DNA of 23,615 nucleotides, from positions 1-23,615 of the forward strand of contig VGWY01000009.1 in NCBI GenBank assembly GCA_016873575.1. Reading direction: 5' to 3'. Made by a program: the position numbers and the translations under genes. This document shows positions 14,293 through 21,728 of this stretch, in pieces. Numbering within the stretch: position 1 is the stretch's first letter; each line of letters begins with the position of its first letter. The notes beneath the pieces are model-generated. The model made no database searches. It saw nothing but the letters and a program-made list of their open reading frames with translations, and was not told where the DNA came from. Source of the DNA: Nitrospira sp. Its GTDB lineage: Bacteria; Nitrospirota; Thermodesulfovibrionia; Thermodesulfovibrionales; SM23-35.

Positions 14293-15132
14293 TCAATTAT
14301 GATACATCTCCTCTGCATTCATTGAACTCCTTACAAGTGGAGCAGAAGCTACATATTGAAATCCCAGAGAAAGAGCCGTAAGACGAATTCTTTCAAATAT
14401 CTCTGGTCTTATGTATTCAATGACAGGCAGGTTTATCCTCAAAGGCCTTAGATACTGGCCGATTGTGACAATATCACATCCTGCGCTTCGTAAATCCCTC
14501 AAGACACCAACAACCTCATCAAACGTTTCTCCAAGCCCGAGCATAAGCCCTGATTTTGTACGTATGTTCGGTGCACTCTTTTTTACTTGCTCTAACAAGG
14601 ACAGAGAGCGCCTGTAATCTGCCTGTGGCCTTATCAGAGGATAAAGCCTCGGAACAGTTTCCGCATTGTGGTTATAGACATCAGGTTCTGAAACCAGCAC
14701 CTTGTTTAAAGCGTCTCTATTGCCTTTAAAATCAGGCGTTAGCACCTCTACCTTTGAGGAAGGCAGATGTCTTTTGATGGCGGACACGGTTTTTGCAAAA
14801 TGTCCTGCCCCACCGTCGTAAAGATCATCCCGTGTTACCGATGTAATAACAATATATCGCAGTCCCATTTCTCGTGCAGCCATTGCAACCCTTTCAGGTT
14901 CTTCTGGATTAAGAGGCCCCGGGAGAGAAGATTCAACAGAACAAAAGCCACAGTTTCTTGTGCATTTTGATCCAAGTATCATAAAGGTAGCGGTTGGTCT
15001 TGAAAAGCATTCACCAATATTTGGACACCGTGCTTCCTCACATACCGTAGCAAGACCATGGTACCTGAGTATACGTTTTGTATCATGAATACCTGTGCAT
15101 CTCTTAGTTTTTATCCATTCTGGTAGCCTCAT
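14293..15132 (-). CDS. lipA: Lipoyl synthase
   Basis: A radical-SAM enzyme that inserts two sulfurs into protein-bound octanoyl groups to make lipoyl cofactor. The 279-residue protein has both cluster motifs: auxiliary CEEARCPNIGEC (Cys31, Cys36, Cys42) and radical-SAM CTRNCGFC (Cys57, Cys61, Cys64). It also has the substrate region TSVTRDDLYDGGA, VYNHNAETVPRLY and the C-terminal VRSSMNAEE, in which the RSS serine is an auxiliary-cluster ligand. ATG at 15130-15132; the Shine-Dalgarno is weak. It has its own promoter at 15213-15241. No lipB is adjacent, so the octanoyl donor route is not shown here. Confidence 0.98.
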   Translation of the reverse strand: MRLPEWIKTKRCTGIHDTKRILRYHGLATVCEEARCPNIGECFSRPTATFMILGSKCTRNCGFCSVESSLPGPLNPEEPERVAMAAREMGLRYIVITSVTRDDLYDGGAGHFAKTVSAIKRHLPSSKVEVLTPDFKGNRDALNKVLVSEPDVYNHNAETVPRLYPLIRPQADYRRSLSLLEQVKKSAPNIRTKSGLMLGLGETFDEVVGVLRDLRSAGCDIVTIGQYLRPLRINLPVIEYIRPEIFERIRLTALSLGFQYVASAPLVRSSMNAEEMYHN

Positions 15133-15212
15133 ATTCGAACTCTATCCCTTAACTGATACCAAAGAAAGAAGAACTTTCGTTCTCATTTTTATTGTCATGG
15201 CCATGGTAATTA

Positions 15213-15241
15213 AACATAAAAGAAAAGCGGAACTTTGTCAA
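15213..15241 (-). promoter_or_regulatory. Sigma-70-type promoter of lipA
   Basis: Minus strand: perfect -35 TTGACA (15236-15241), 17-bp spacer, -10 TATGTT (15213-15218, 4 of 6). The leader would be about 75 nt. Confidence 0.6.
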
Positions 15242-15280
15242 ATAGAAAAGGGAGCTAAAAGAAAGAATTTCAGGATTGAG

Positions 15281-15305
15281 CAAGGGCCTGCAGAGCAGGC
15301 CCTTG
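15281..15305 (-). terminator. Strong GC hairpin after the cold-shock gene
   Basis: CAAGGGCCTGC (15281-15291) and GCAGGCCCTTG (15295-15305) form a perfect 11-bp stem with a 3-nt loop, 9 bases after the csp stop codon. Placement is right for a terminator, but no uridine tract follows on either strand, so it may instead act as a 3'-end stabiliser. Confidence 0.55.
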
Positions 15306-15314
15306 TATTGATTG

Positions 15315-15518
15315 TTACATTTTCATGACATTTACTGCCTTTAACCCACGATCACTTTCAACAACATCAAATTGGACCCTCTGTCCCTCTGATAGAGTTT
15401 TAAATCCTTCTGATGAGATGGCGGAATAGTGCACGAAGACATCAGGCCCATTATCCTGCTGGATAAAGCCATACCCTTTTGTCTCATTAAACCACTTCAC
15501 TTTACCTTCTAACGACAT
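15315..15518 (-). CDS. Cold-shock domain protein (CspA family)
   Basis: A 67-residue single cold-shock domain that binds single-stranded RNA or DNA and acts as an RNA chaperone. RNP1 is KGYGFI (14-19) and RNP2 is VFVHYS (27-32). The start SLEGKVKWFNETKGYGFI is canonical and the length is exact. ATG at 15516-15518 with a strong AAGGAGGGG upstream and a consensus promoter at 15581-15609, so expression is probably high. Mono-cistronic, between lipA and mazG. Confidence 0.97.
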   Translation of the reverse strand: MSLEGKVKWFNETKGYGFIQQDNGPDVFVHYSAISSEGFKTLSEGQRVQFDVVESDRGLKAVNVMKM

Positions 15519-15580
15519 ACGACTACACCCCTCCTTCTCCTTTTCAGGAAAAAAATAAAACCCGAAACACAGGTTAAATT

Positions 15581-15609
15581 TTTATACCACGGATCATTTT
15601 CTCTGTCAA
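15581..15609 (-). promoter_or_regulatory. Sigma-70-type promoter of the cold-shock gene
   Basis: Minus strand: perfect -35 TTGACA (15604-15609), 17-bp spacer, -10 TATAAA (15581-15586, 5 of 6). The leader is about 55 nt, with a GGAGAAGGAGGGG ribosome-binding region. Confidence 0.75.
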
Positions 15610-15610
15610 G

Positions 15611-15642
15611 GTTATAAATCACCTCTGTTATAAATCACCTCT
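15611..15642. repeat. 16-bp perfect tandem duplication over the mazG stop codon
   Basis: GTTATAAATCACCTCT occurs twice in a row (15611-15626 and 15627-15642). The second copy contains the mazG TGA (complement of 15635-15637). Identity of both units suggests a recent slippage event. It lies just upstream of the cold-shock promoter. Confidence 0.8.
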
Positions 15643-16402
15643 CTTTCCCTTTTGCCTCATCCCATAATCTATCCATCTCGTCGAGTTTCATATCCGAAAG
15701 TCTTCTCCCCTGATCAGCGGCTTTCATTTCAATATAACGAAACCGGGAAATGAATTTACTGATAGTTTTCCTCAGGGCATCCTCAGGATTTACACCGATA
15801 AACCTCGAGAGATTTACAAGCATGAAGAAGATGTCACCGAGTTCATCTTCTATGTCATCCTGTTTCTTTATCTCGAATGCATTCTTAAATTCCTTTAATT
15901 CTTCATCAAGCTTTTTAAAAACATCTTCGACCCGCTCCCAATCAAATCCAACCTTTGCCACCCTATCCTGAAGCCTATGTGCTCTGAGCAAAGAGGGCAT
16001 TGTCTGAGGGACTCCATCAAGGATGGATTCTCGGAGTTTCCCTTCACGTTTTTTCTGTTCTTCCCATTGCATGATAACCTCATCCGCTGTCCTACACTCT
16101 GCTTTTCCGAAGACATGGGGATGCCGTGTAATCATTTTTTGACCAATCTGTTCAATAACATCAGCCACCTCAAATTCATTCTTCTCTTTTGCTATCTGGC
16201 ATTGAAAGACTATCTGAAACAACAGGTCTCCAAGTTCTTCTTTTATTTTCTCTGGACTCTGCTCTTCGATAGCCTCAATGAGCTCATACGCCTCTTCAAC
16301 AATAAATGGTTTTAACGATTCCCTCGTCTGCTCTTTATCCCAGGGACAGCCCTTATCACTTCTGAGTTTCTCCATTATTTTTAATAATTCCTGGAATTCC
16401 AT
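15635..16402 (-). CDS. mazG: Nucleoside triphosphate pyrophosphohydrolase MazG
   Basis: MazG hydrolyses (d)NTPs to NMP and pyrophosphate; in E. coli it lowers ppGpp and removes damaged nucleotides. The 255-residue protein has two MazG helical domains, the normal arrangement. Domain 1 has CPWDKEQTRESL, then Glu36, Glu37, Glu40 in EEAYE and Glu55, Glu56, Asp59 in EELGD. Domain 2 repeats the metal motif (EELKEF and EDELGD). The loop ITRHPHVFG is typical. ATG at 16400-16402, with only a weak Shine-Dalgarno. The MazG here is the housekeeping enzyme, not the MazEF toxin system. Upstream is the repeat-filled gap 16403-16944. Confidence 0.96.
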   Translation of the reverse strand: MEFQELLKIMEKLRSDKGCPWDKEQTRESLKPFIVEEAYELIEAIEEQSPEKIKEELGDLLFQIVFQCQIAKEKNEFEVADVIEQIGQKMITRHPHVFGKAECRTADEVIMQWEEQKKREGKLRESILDGVPQTMPSLLRAHRLQDRVAKVGFDWERVEDVFKKLDEELKEFKNAFEIKKQDDIEDELGDIFFMLVNLSRFIGVNPEDALRKTISKFISRFRYIEMKAADQGRRLSDMKLDEMDRLWDEAKGKER

Positions 16403-16445
16403 TTTTATCTCTTTATCTATTTAGGCTCCTGCAAAAGTCCTTTTT

Positions 16446-16521
16446 TGTAGCCGCAGGCTTTAGCCTGCGTTTGTAACGCATTGAAAACAAAAAAACACGC
16501 AAACTGAAGTTTGCGGCTACA
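16446..16521. repeat. TGTAGCCGCAGGCT-type repeat with inverted ends, copy 1
   Basis: Ends of 24 bp (16446-16469 and 16498-16521) are inverted repeats, matching outermost TGTAGCCGCA. Each end is itself a hairpin: CGCAGGCT/AGCCTGCG on the left, CGCAAACT/AGTTTGCG on the right. A second copy is at 22249-22303. Similar GTAGCCGCAGGCTTTAGCCT sequences are scattered in many environmental bacterial genomes. Confidence 0.75.
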
Positions 16522-16582
16522 TGAAAATTCAAGCCTCTATTAATAATGTTCCCTCTTTCGTATTTATATTGAAAGAGAACTA

Positions 16583-16737
16583 TAACCACTGAGGCACAGA
16601 GACACTGAGAATAAGAACAAATATCTCTTTTATTTATTACAAACAAAAAAAGCTTGAATATATTAATATTTTTTCTTTTTTTATGGCTTCTTTTTTTATA
16701 TGTCAATCTCCGTGCCTCTGTGTCTCTGTGGTTATTA
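16583..16737. mobile_element. MITE-like element with TAACCACNGAG-type inverted ends, copy 1
   Basis: The left end TAACCACTGAGGCACAGAGA (16583-) and the complement of the right end (16707-16737, TAATAACCACAGAGACACAG) are inverted repeats of about 28 bp. The 155-bp unit has a very AT-rich core and no gene. A second element with the same ends is at 21496-21711. It is a CACAGAG-rich family with unknown mobility; no transposase is in the window. Confidence 0.65.
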
Positions 16738-16856
16738 GAATGCTTTTCAACTTTTTTACGAAAGAATCATAATGTTTGTCCCTAAAATACCCCCCCAGGG
16801 GAGAGGAGACTTCCCTTGTTTGATAGATTTTCATCCTCACTTTTGTCTCTTTAAGT

Positions 16857-16960
16857 GAAGCTCCCCGACTAAAAGTCGGGGCTTCCATGTAAGGAAAATA
16901 TTTTCATAAAGCTGGCTTTCATCTCCAACTGAAAGTTGGAGCTTTCAGCCAGCATTCATG
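16857..16960 (-). repeat. Two-hairpin palindromic repeat, copy B (PATE-like)
   Basis: About 89% identical to 3101-3203 over 104 bp. It has the same two hairpins: GAAGCTCCCCGACT / AGTCGGGGCTTC and CTCCAACT / AGTTGGAG. In the second stem one G-C pair of copy A is an A-T pair here, changed on both sides, so base pairing is kept. Its right end overlaps the DUF2784 gene and supplies its last codons and stop. Confidence 0.8.
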
Positions 16961-17313
16961 TCATGTTTACTTCGTACAAAATAGAGATATGCTGATATTG
17001 AAACGAGGATAAGAGTTAATATAAAGATTATCCACGGTGACAGCTCGATGTAGACAATTTTCTCGATATAGTGAATGATAAATGAGCCGCTGTATGAAAG
17101 TGACGGATCATGTTTTTGCCTTAGCCATATTTCAAGATAGGTCAACGGGCAATACCATCCAAATATCTGCATAATCACTGCGAAACCGAGACCAGCGACA
17201 TGAAATATCTTGACAGCCCGGTATTTCTTCCCTATGAATGCCCCGATGATGAGAAAAACAATCCATAGAAAATGGACAAGCACCACACCATCTGCCGCTA
17301 ACCTGTAAAGCAT
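16945..17313 (-). CDS. DUF2784 integral membrane protein
   Basis: A 122-residue membrane protein of family DUF2784 (function unknown). The recognisable features are the start MLYRLAADGVVLVHFLWIVF, the central FGWYCPLTYLEIWLR and YSGSFIIHYIEKIVY, with hydrophobic segments at about 8-28, 38-58 and 93-113. The ATG at 17311-17313 lies 16 bp after the yqgE stop; the Shine-Dalgarno is poor. The last residues (MNAG) and the TGA are encoded by repeat copy B, so the original C-terminus has probably been replaced; the conserved part is intact. Last gene of a likely rnhA-yqgE-DUF2784 unit. Confidence 0.85.
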   Translation of the reverse strand: MLYRLAADGVVLVHFLWIVFLIIGAFIGKKYRAVKIFHVAGLGFAVIMQIFGWYCPLTYLEIWLRQKHDPSLSYSGSFIIHYIEKIVYIELSPWIIFILTLILVSISAYLYFVRSKHDMNAG

Positions 17314-17329
17314 CCTTCAGGGGATAAAA

Positions 17330-17887
17330 CTACACCCTTCCCTGTCTATCAACAAGTCTTGTGAGATCAACCCCTATTGAATCTGCTGCAGCCTTCCACC
17401 GTTCACTCACTGGCATATCAAAAATAATTTTGTTATTCATAGGAGCGACCAGCCAGCCATCTGTCATTAACTCATACTCGAGCTGTCCAGGAGACCATCC
17501 TGCGAAACCGAGAGCGAAGAGAAACTGTTTCGGCCCCTTCCCTGCAGCGATATCAATCAGGATTCCCCTTGACGTTGTCAGGGCAAGGTCATCGTTAATC
17601 TTTATTGATGGATTGTAACTACTCACAGGTGTATAGAGGATATATCCCTGTTCAGGTTTCACAGGTCCGCCGTAGAAAACAGGAAGGTCTATGAGACTTT
17701 CCTTTACATCCAACCCACCAAGCAGGGGCACAAAGCTACTCAGCAGAATGCGATTGACAACAAGTCCAAACGCACCGTCTTTGGTATGGTCACATATGAG
17801 CACAACTGTACGTTCAAAGTTTGGGTCTTTAAGACTTGGAACAGCTATCAGAAACATGCCAGACAGATTCTTTATGTCAATGTTCAT
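17330..17887 (-). CDS. yqgE: YqgE/AlgH family protein (UPF0301, DUF179)
   Basis: A 185-residue protein of the YqgE/AlgH family. The biochemical function is not established. Family marks are SGMFLIAVPSLKDPNFERTV near the start, GLVVNR (41-46), FYGGPV (71-76), and the signature GFAGWSPGQLEYEL (127-140), followed by DGWLVAP. The length is typical. Its ATG (17885-17887) lies inside the end of rnhA with an 11-bp overlap, so the two are translationally linked. Confidence 0.95.
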   Translation of the reverse strand: MNIDIKNLSGMFLIAVPSLKDPNFERTVVLICDHTKDGAFGLVVNRILLSSFVPLLGGLDVKESLIDLPVFYGGPVKPEQGYILYTPVSSYNPSIKINDDLALTTSRGILIDIAAGKGPKQFLFALGFAGWSPGQLEYELMTDGWLVAPMNNKIIFDMPVSERWKAAADSIGVDLTRLVDRQGRV

Positions 17888-18395
17888 TCACACCGTACCC
17901 TTGTCTTTTGCATTTCTTGATCGCAAGCTTCGCAAGCTTATCACATCTTTCATTTTCTCGAAAACCATCGTGTCCCTTGATCCACTCCCACTCGACATCG
18001 TGAAGATTCGAGAGGTTAAGAAGTTGCTCCCAGAGGTCACGGTTCACAACATCCTGTTTCTGTGCATTCTGCCAGTTATTTTTGAGCCATCCGAAAATCC
18101 ATCTGGTCATTCCCTGCACAACATAATTTGAATCGGTCATTATCTTCACCCTGCATGGTTTTTTAAGGGCTTCCAGTGCTTTAATAACTGCAGTGAGTTC
18201 CATACGGTTGTTTGTCGTCATCGGTTCATATCCAGAGAGTTCCTTTTCACGGTTGGCATATCTCAAGATAACACCATACCCTCCAACGCCAGGATTGCCA
18301 CTACATGCGCCATCTGCAAAGATCTCAACAAACGGTTTTTCGACATTCTTCACACGAAAAACCGTTCTTTCTTGTTTTGTCTCTTTCCCTTCCAT
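17877..18395 (-). CDS. rnhA: Ribonuclease HI
   Basis: It cleaves the RNA strand of RNA-DNA hybrids. The 172-residue protein has all catalytic residues: Asp28 (FADGACSGNPG), Glu66 (NRMELTA), Asp88 (MTDSNYV) and Asp152 (ERCDKLA), with His142 in the loop KGHDG. A 20-residue charged N-terminal extension precedes the core. The ATG at 18393-18395 has no Shine-Dalgarno, and an internal GTG about 14 codons in would also fit the family, so the exact start is uncertain. It is divergent from gatA across a 191-bp gap (18396-18586). Confidence 0.95.
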   Translation of the reverse strand: MEGKETKQERTVFRVKNVEKPFVEIFADGACSGNPGVGGYGVILRYANREKELSGYEPMTTNNRMELTAVIKALEALKKPCRVKIMTDSNYVVQGMTRWIFGWLKNNWQNAQKQDVVNRDLWEQLLNLSNLHDVEWEWIKGHDGFRENERCDKLAKLAIKKCKRQGYGVNEH

Positions 18396-18418
18396 ACACG
18401 CAGAAATGCACTTCCTGT

Positions 18419-18447
18419 ATATTACACTTTTTGACGTGAAATTGTAA
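18419..18447 (-). promoter_or_regulatory. Candidate rnhA promoter
   Basis: Minus strand TTACAA (18442-18447), 17-bp spacer, TAATAT (18419-18424). Partial matches only. The -35 hexamer would overlap that proposed for gatA on the other strand. Confidence 0.3.
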
Positions 18448-18471
18448 TCATGTAACCAGTTGTTGTATAAA
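18442..18471 (+). promoter_or_regulatory. Candidate gatA promoter
   Basis: TTGTAA (18442-18447), 18-bp spacer, TATAAA (18466-18471, 5 of 6). An alternative is TTGCAA (18475-18480), 17 bp, TAAACT (18498-18503). If the latter is used, the in-frame ATG at 18494 is not transcribed, which would agree with the downstream TTG start of gatA. Confidence 0.35.
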
Positions 18472-18586
18472 ACCTTGCAAACATTATCTCTGAATGCTAA
18501 ACTTTAACAACAAATCAAAGGTCTTTATCGAGTTTGAGACTGAAAACCAACAACTGAATCATGATAATTCAACAGAGGAGAATAGA

Positions 18587-20050
18587 TTGAAGCTCTATAG
18601 TCTTACGATTTCAGAGGTAAGAGATCTGCTTGAGAGAAAAGAGGTCTCTGTTAAAGATGTTGTAACCTCTATTTATGAGAGGATAGATGCTGTTGAGGAT
18701 AGGGTAACGGCCTTTGTAACAATAACAAAAGATGAAGCATTGAAGATTGCGGATAGAGTACAGGAAAAGATTACTTCTGAAAACATAAAAAGCACTACAT
18801 CATTACTTGGAATTCCCCTCGCTATCAAGGACAACATGTGCACTAAGGGTATCCGTACAACCTGTTCTTCAAAGATACTGTCCAACTTTATACCACCATA
18901 TGAAAGTACTGTCACGTCAAGACTCATCGAGCAGGGATATGTGCTTGTCGGTAAGACAAACCTGGATGAGTTTGCAATGGGATCATCAACAGAGAATTCA
19001 GGATTTCATATAACAAAGAATCCATGGGATTTAGAAAGTATCCCCGGGGGCTCAAGCGGTGGCTCTGCTGCAGCAGTTGCAGCGGATGAATGTATCGCAG
19101 CATTAGGCTCTGACACAGGAGGCTCAATTCGGCAGCCAGCAGCTTTATGCGGAGTCGTCGGATTGAAACCAACGTATGGCAGGGTATCAAGATATGGGCT
19201 TGTCGCCTTTGCATCATCACTTGACCAGATTGGACCTATTACAAAAAATGTGCAAGACTCTGCAATATTAATGAATATAATCTCTGGTCACGACCCACTT
19301 GATTCAACATCAGCTCCTCTGCCCGTGCCTGATTTCACGGCAGTACTTGGTCAGGATATGAAAGGAATAAAAATAGGGATTCCGAAAGAATATTTTATTG
19401 AAGGCATGGACAGAGAAGTTGGGATTTCTGTAAGAGATTCAATCAAGAAACTCGATTCTCTCGGTGCAATTCCTGTTGAGGTATCTCTGCCCCGTACAGG
19501 GTATGCAGTTGCAACATATTATGTCCTTGCAACCTCAGAAGCTTCATCGAACCTCGCACGATATGATGGAGTAAAATACGGCTTCAGGGCAGAGGGCAAG
19601 GATTTAATGGATACCTATTTGAATACAAGGGCACAGGGGTTTGGTGCAGAGGTCAAAAGAAGAATCATGCTCGGTACCTATGCCCTCTCATCCGGATATT
19701 ACGAAGCCTACTATAAGAAGGCACAGCAGGTAAGGACTTTAATCAAAAGAGATTTTGAGGAGGCATTCAAGGCGGTTGATGTTATTGTTACACCAACCTC
19801 TCCGACCGCTGCATTCAAAGTTGGAGAAAAGACTGCGGATCCACTCCAGATGTATCTCTCTGATATATTTACAATTTCCGTTAATCTCGCCGGTGTGCCC
19901 GGGATTTCCATACCATGCGGATTTACATCACATAATCTCCCAATCGGACTCCAAATAATCGGAAATCATTTCGATGAGGAGTCTATTCTGAAGGTCGCAT
20001 ATGCCTATGAGCAATCAACCGATTGGCATAAGAGGAGGCCGAACCTGTGA
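18587..20050 (+). CDS. gatA: Asp/Glu-tRNA amidotransferase subunit A (TTG start)
   Basis: GatA is the amidase that releases ammonia from glutamine for transamidation of Glu-tRNA(Gln) and Asp-tRNA(Asn) by GatB. The Ser-cisSer-Lys triad is visible: Lys81 (AIKDNM), Ser156 (PGGSSGGSAA) and nucleophile Ser180 (GSDTGGSIRQPA). The open frame begins at 18494, but family members start (M)KLYSLTISE. That residue is a TTG at 18587-18589 with AGGAG six bases upstream, giving 487 residues, the usual length. Its TGA overlaps the gatB GTG start. No gatC is adjacent; it is probably elsewhere. Confidence 0.97.
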   Translation: MKLYSLTISEVRDLLERKEVSVKDVVTSIYERIDAVEDRVTAFVTITKDEALKIADRVQEKITSENIKSTTSLLGIPLAIKDNMCTKGIRTTCSSKILSNFIPPYESTVTSRLIEQGYVLVGKTNLDEFAMGSSTENSGFHITKNPWDLESIPGGSSGGSAAAVAADECIAALGSDTGGSIRQPAALCGVVGLKPTYGRVSRYGLVAFASSLDQIGPITKNVQDSAILMNIISGHDPLDSTSAPLPVPDFTAVLGQDMKGIKIGIPKEYFIEGMDREVGISVRDSIKKLDSLGAIPVEVSLPRTGYAVATYYVLATSEASSNLARYDGVKYGFRAEGKDLMDTYLNTRAQGFGAEVKRRIMLGTYALSSGYYEAYYKKAQQVRTLIKRDFEEAFKAVDVIVTPTSPTAAFKVGEKTADPLQMYLSDIFTISVNLAGVPGISIPCGFTSHNLPIGLQIIGNHFDEESILKVAYAYEQSTDWHKRRPNL

Positions 20051-21474
20051 GATACGAGGCAGTCATTGGTCTTGAAGTACACGCGCAAATGCTTACGGAT
20101 GCAAAGATATTCTGTGGCTGTTCTACAAAATTCGGCTCCGAGCCGAATACACAGACATGCCCTGTGTGTATTGGTATGCCAGGAGTACTTCCGGTTTTAA
20201 ATAAAAAGGTACTTGAGTTTGCCATAAAGACAGGCATTGCAACAAATTGCAAGATCTCTCCATATAGCAGGTTTGCAAGGAAGAATTACTTTTATCCTGA
20301 CCTTCCAAAGGGATATCAGATAAGCCAGTATGAACTTCCGATATGCGAGTATGGGAATGTTGAGATTGTCGTTGATGGAGAGATAAAAAAGATCGGTATT
20401 ACCAGAATCCACATGGAGGAGGATGCAGGGAAGAATATACATGAAGGCGGAGGGAATTATAGCTTTGTGGATTTAAACAGAACTGGAGTTCCCCTTATGG
20501 AGATTGTATCCGAACCTGATATAAGAAGTCCTCTGGAAGCAATAGAGTATATGAAAAAACTCAGGACCATCCTGCGGTATCTTGGAGTCTGTGATGGAAA
20601 TATGGAGCAGGGTTCTTTGCGGTGTGATGCAAATGTATCCGTAAGACCATTGGGGCAAAAAGAGTTTGGTATAAAGACAGAGATCAAGAATCTTAACTCC
20701 TTTAAATTTGTCGAAAAGGCCCTTGAATATGAGATAAAGCGGCAGATAAAGATTCTCGATGAAGGCGGAAGGATTGAACAGGAGACAAGGCTGTGGAATA
20801 CAGAGAGAGGGATAACAGAGCCAATGCGAAGCAAGGAAGAGGCACATGACTACCGGTATTTCCCTGAACCTGACCTTGTGCCAATAACAGTTGAACAAAG
20901 ATGGATTGATGAGATAAATGAATCACTGCCAGAACTACCAGATAAAAAAAGGCACCGTTTTGTCTCAGGGTACGGACTCCCAGAATACGACTCTGATTTA
21001 CTTACTTCTGAGAAGCCGCTTGCTGATTGGTTTGAAATGGCAGTCAGTCTTGGAGGACAACCGAAAGCTATCTCAAACTGGATAATGGGTGACTTGATGA
21101 GATTCTTAAATGAAGATACTAAAACCATTGAAGAATGTCCCCTGAAACCAAAACAGCTCGTTGATATGCTTAAGCTCATAGAAAATGGGACTATCAGCGG
21201 TAAGATAGCAAAGACAGTCTTTCAGGAAATATATAAAACCGGCAAGGATGCAGAAATTATCGTAAAAGAAAAGGGACTGGTACAGATAAGTGACTCAGGT
21301 GCAATAGAGAAGGCTGTTGATGATATGATTGCAAAGAATCCAAAAGAGGTGGAAAGGTTTAAGGGTGGTGAGGAAAAACTCATGGGATTCTTTGTGGGCC
21401 AGGTCATGAAATTGACCAAAGGCAAAGCAAATCCGCAAATGGTGAATGAATTGCTAAAAAAGAAATTATCATAG
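20047..21474 (+). CDS. gatB: Asp/Glu-tRNA amidotransferase subunit B
   Basis: GatB binds misacylated tRNA, phosphorylates the carboxylate and transfers ammonia from GatA. The 475-residue protein begins with the canonical YEAVIGLEVHAQM and has the zinc site Cys23, Cys25, Cys38, Cys41 (FCGCST...CPVCIGMPG). EEDAGK, YSFVDLNRTGVPLMEIVSEPD and the C-terminal YqeY-like tail ending GKANPQMVNELLKKKL also match. The start is a GTG that overlaps the gatA stop by 4 bp (GTGA), indicating translational coupling. Confidence 0.98.
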   Translation: MRYEAVIGLEVHAQMLTDAKIFCGCSTKFGSEPNTQTCPVCIGMPGVLPVLNKKVLEFAIKTGIATNCKISPYSRFARKNYFYPDLPKGYQISQYELPICEYGNVEIVVDGEIKKIGITRIHMEEDAGKNIHEGGGNYSFVDLNRTGVPLMEIVSEPDIRSPLEAIEYMKKLRTILRYLGVCDGNMEQGSLRCDANVSVRPLGQKEFGIKTEIKNLNSFKFVEKALEYEIKRQIKILDEGGRIEQETRLWNTERGITEPMRSKEEAHDYRYFPEPDLVPITVEQRWIDEINESLPELPDKKRHRFVSGYGLPEYDSDLLTSEKPLADWFEMAVSLGGQPKAISNWIMGDLMRFLNEDTKTIEECPLKPKQLVDMLKLIENGTISGKIAKTVFQEIYKTGKDAEIIVKEKGLVQISDSGAIEKAVDDMIAKNPKEVERFKGGEEKLMGFFVGQVMKLTKGKANPQMVNELLKKKLS

Positions 21475-21495
21475 AGGGAAAAATAAATCATAATT

Positions 21496-21711
21496 TAACC
21501 ACAGAGAGCACAGAGATTTAAGATTAAGATAATGAGCATACAGAATGACTTTTTAATATCATTTGAGACACTTCAAATCCCCCCTTACCCCCCTTTTCTA
21601 AAGGGGGGAGTAGGGGGATTACTCATTTTCATAATCTTTTTTCATAACGTTCGTGTTTCATCTATTTTATCAGTGTCCTCACTGTTTTCTCTGTGTCCTC
21701 TGTGGCTATTA
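21496..21711. mobile_element. MITE-like element with TAACCACAGAG inverted ends, copy 2
   Basis: The left end (21496-21516, TAACCACAGAGAGCACAGAG) and the complement of 21688-21711 are inverted repeats of the same family as 16583-16737. The 216-bp unit contains the nested palindrome 21576-21620, so one repeat seems to have inserted in another. It ends 17 bp before the start codon of the release-factor-like gene and thus makes up that gene's whole upstream region. Confidence 0.65.
21576..21620. repeat. Near-perfect AATCCCCCC/GGGGGATT palindrome
   Basis: A 45-bp palindrome: AATCCCCC...CCCCCCTTTT, a CTA centre, then AAGGGGGG...GGGGGATT. It is related to the 10617-10723 pair (CCCCCTTT/AAAGGGGG). 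It lies inside the 21496-21711 element. Confidence 0.75.
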
Positions 21712-21728
21712 AATGCATTTTTTGTATT

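Larger units (their letters stand above)
16403..16944. other. Gene-free stretch composed of three repeat families
   Basis: 542 bp between mazG and the DUF2784 gene. It contains the elements at 16446-16521, 16583-16737 and 16857-16960, plus spacers at 16522-16582 and 16738-16856. Minus-strand reading frames of 61 and 97 codons here run through the repeats, lack family resemblance and are not called. No convincing promoter for mazG was found. Confidence 0.75.

Noticed and set aside
15281..15305. Classical rho-independent terminator
   Set aside because: The stem is strong but no uridine tract follows on either strand; kept only as a terminator-like hairpin with modest confidence.
15635..16402. 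Toxin-antitoxin component suggested by the name MazG
   Set aside because: The protein is the two-domain pyrophosphohydrolase and no mazEF genes are present.
16413..16888. Minus-strand reading frames of 97 and 61 codons between mazG and the DUF2784 gene
   Set aside because: They run through the repeat elements, have no domain-like composition and no convincing ribosome-binding site.
18494..18586. gatA starting at the upstream ATG (18494)
   Set aside because: The extra 31 residues do not fit the GatA N-terminus and the TTG at 18587 has an AGGAG at proper distance.
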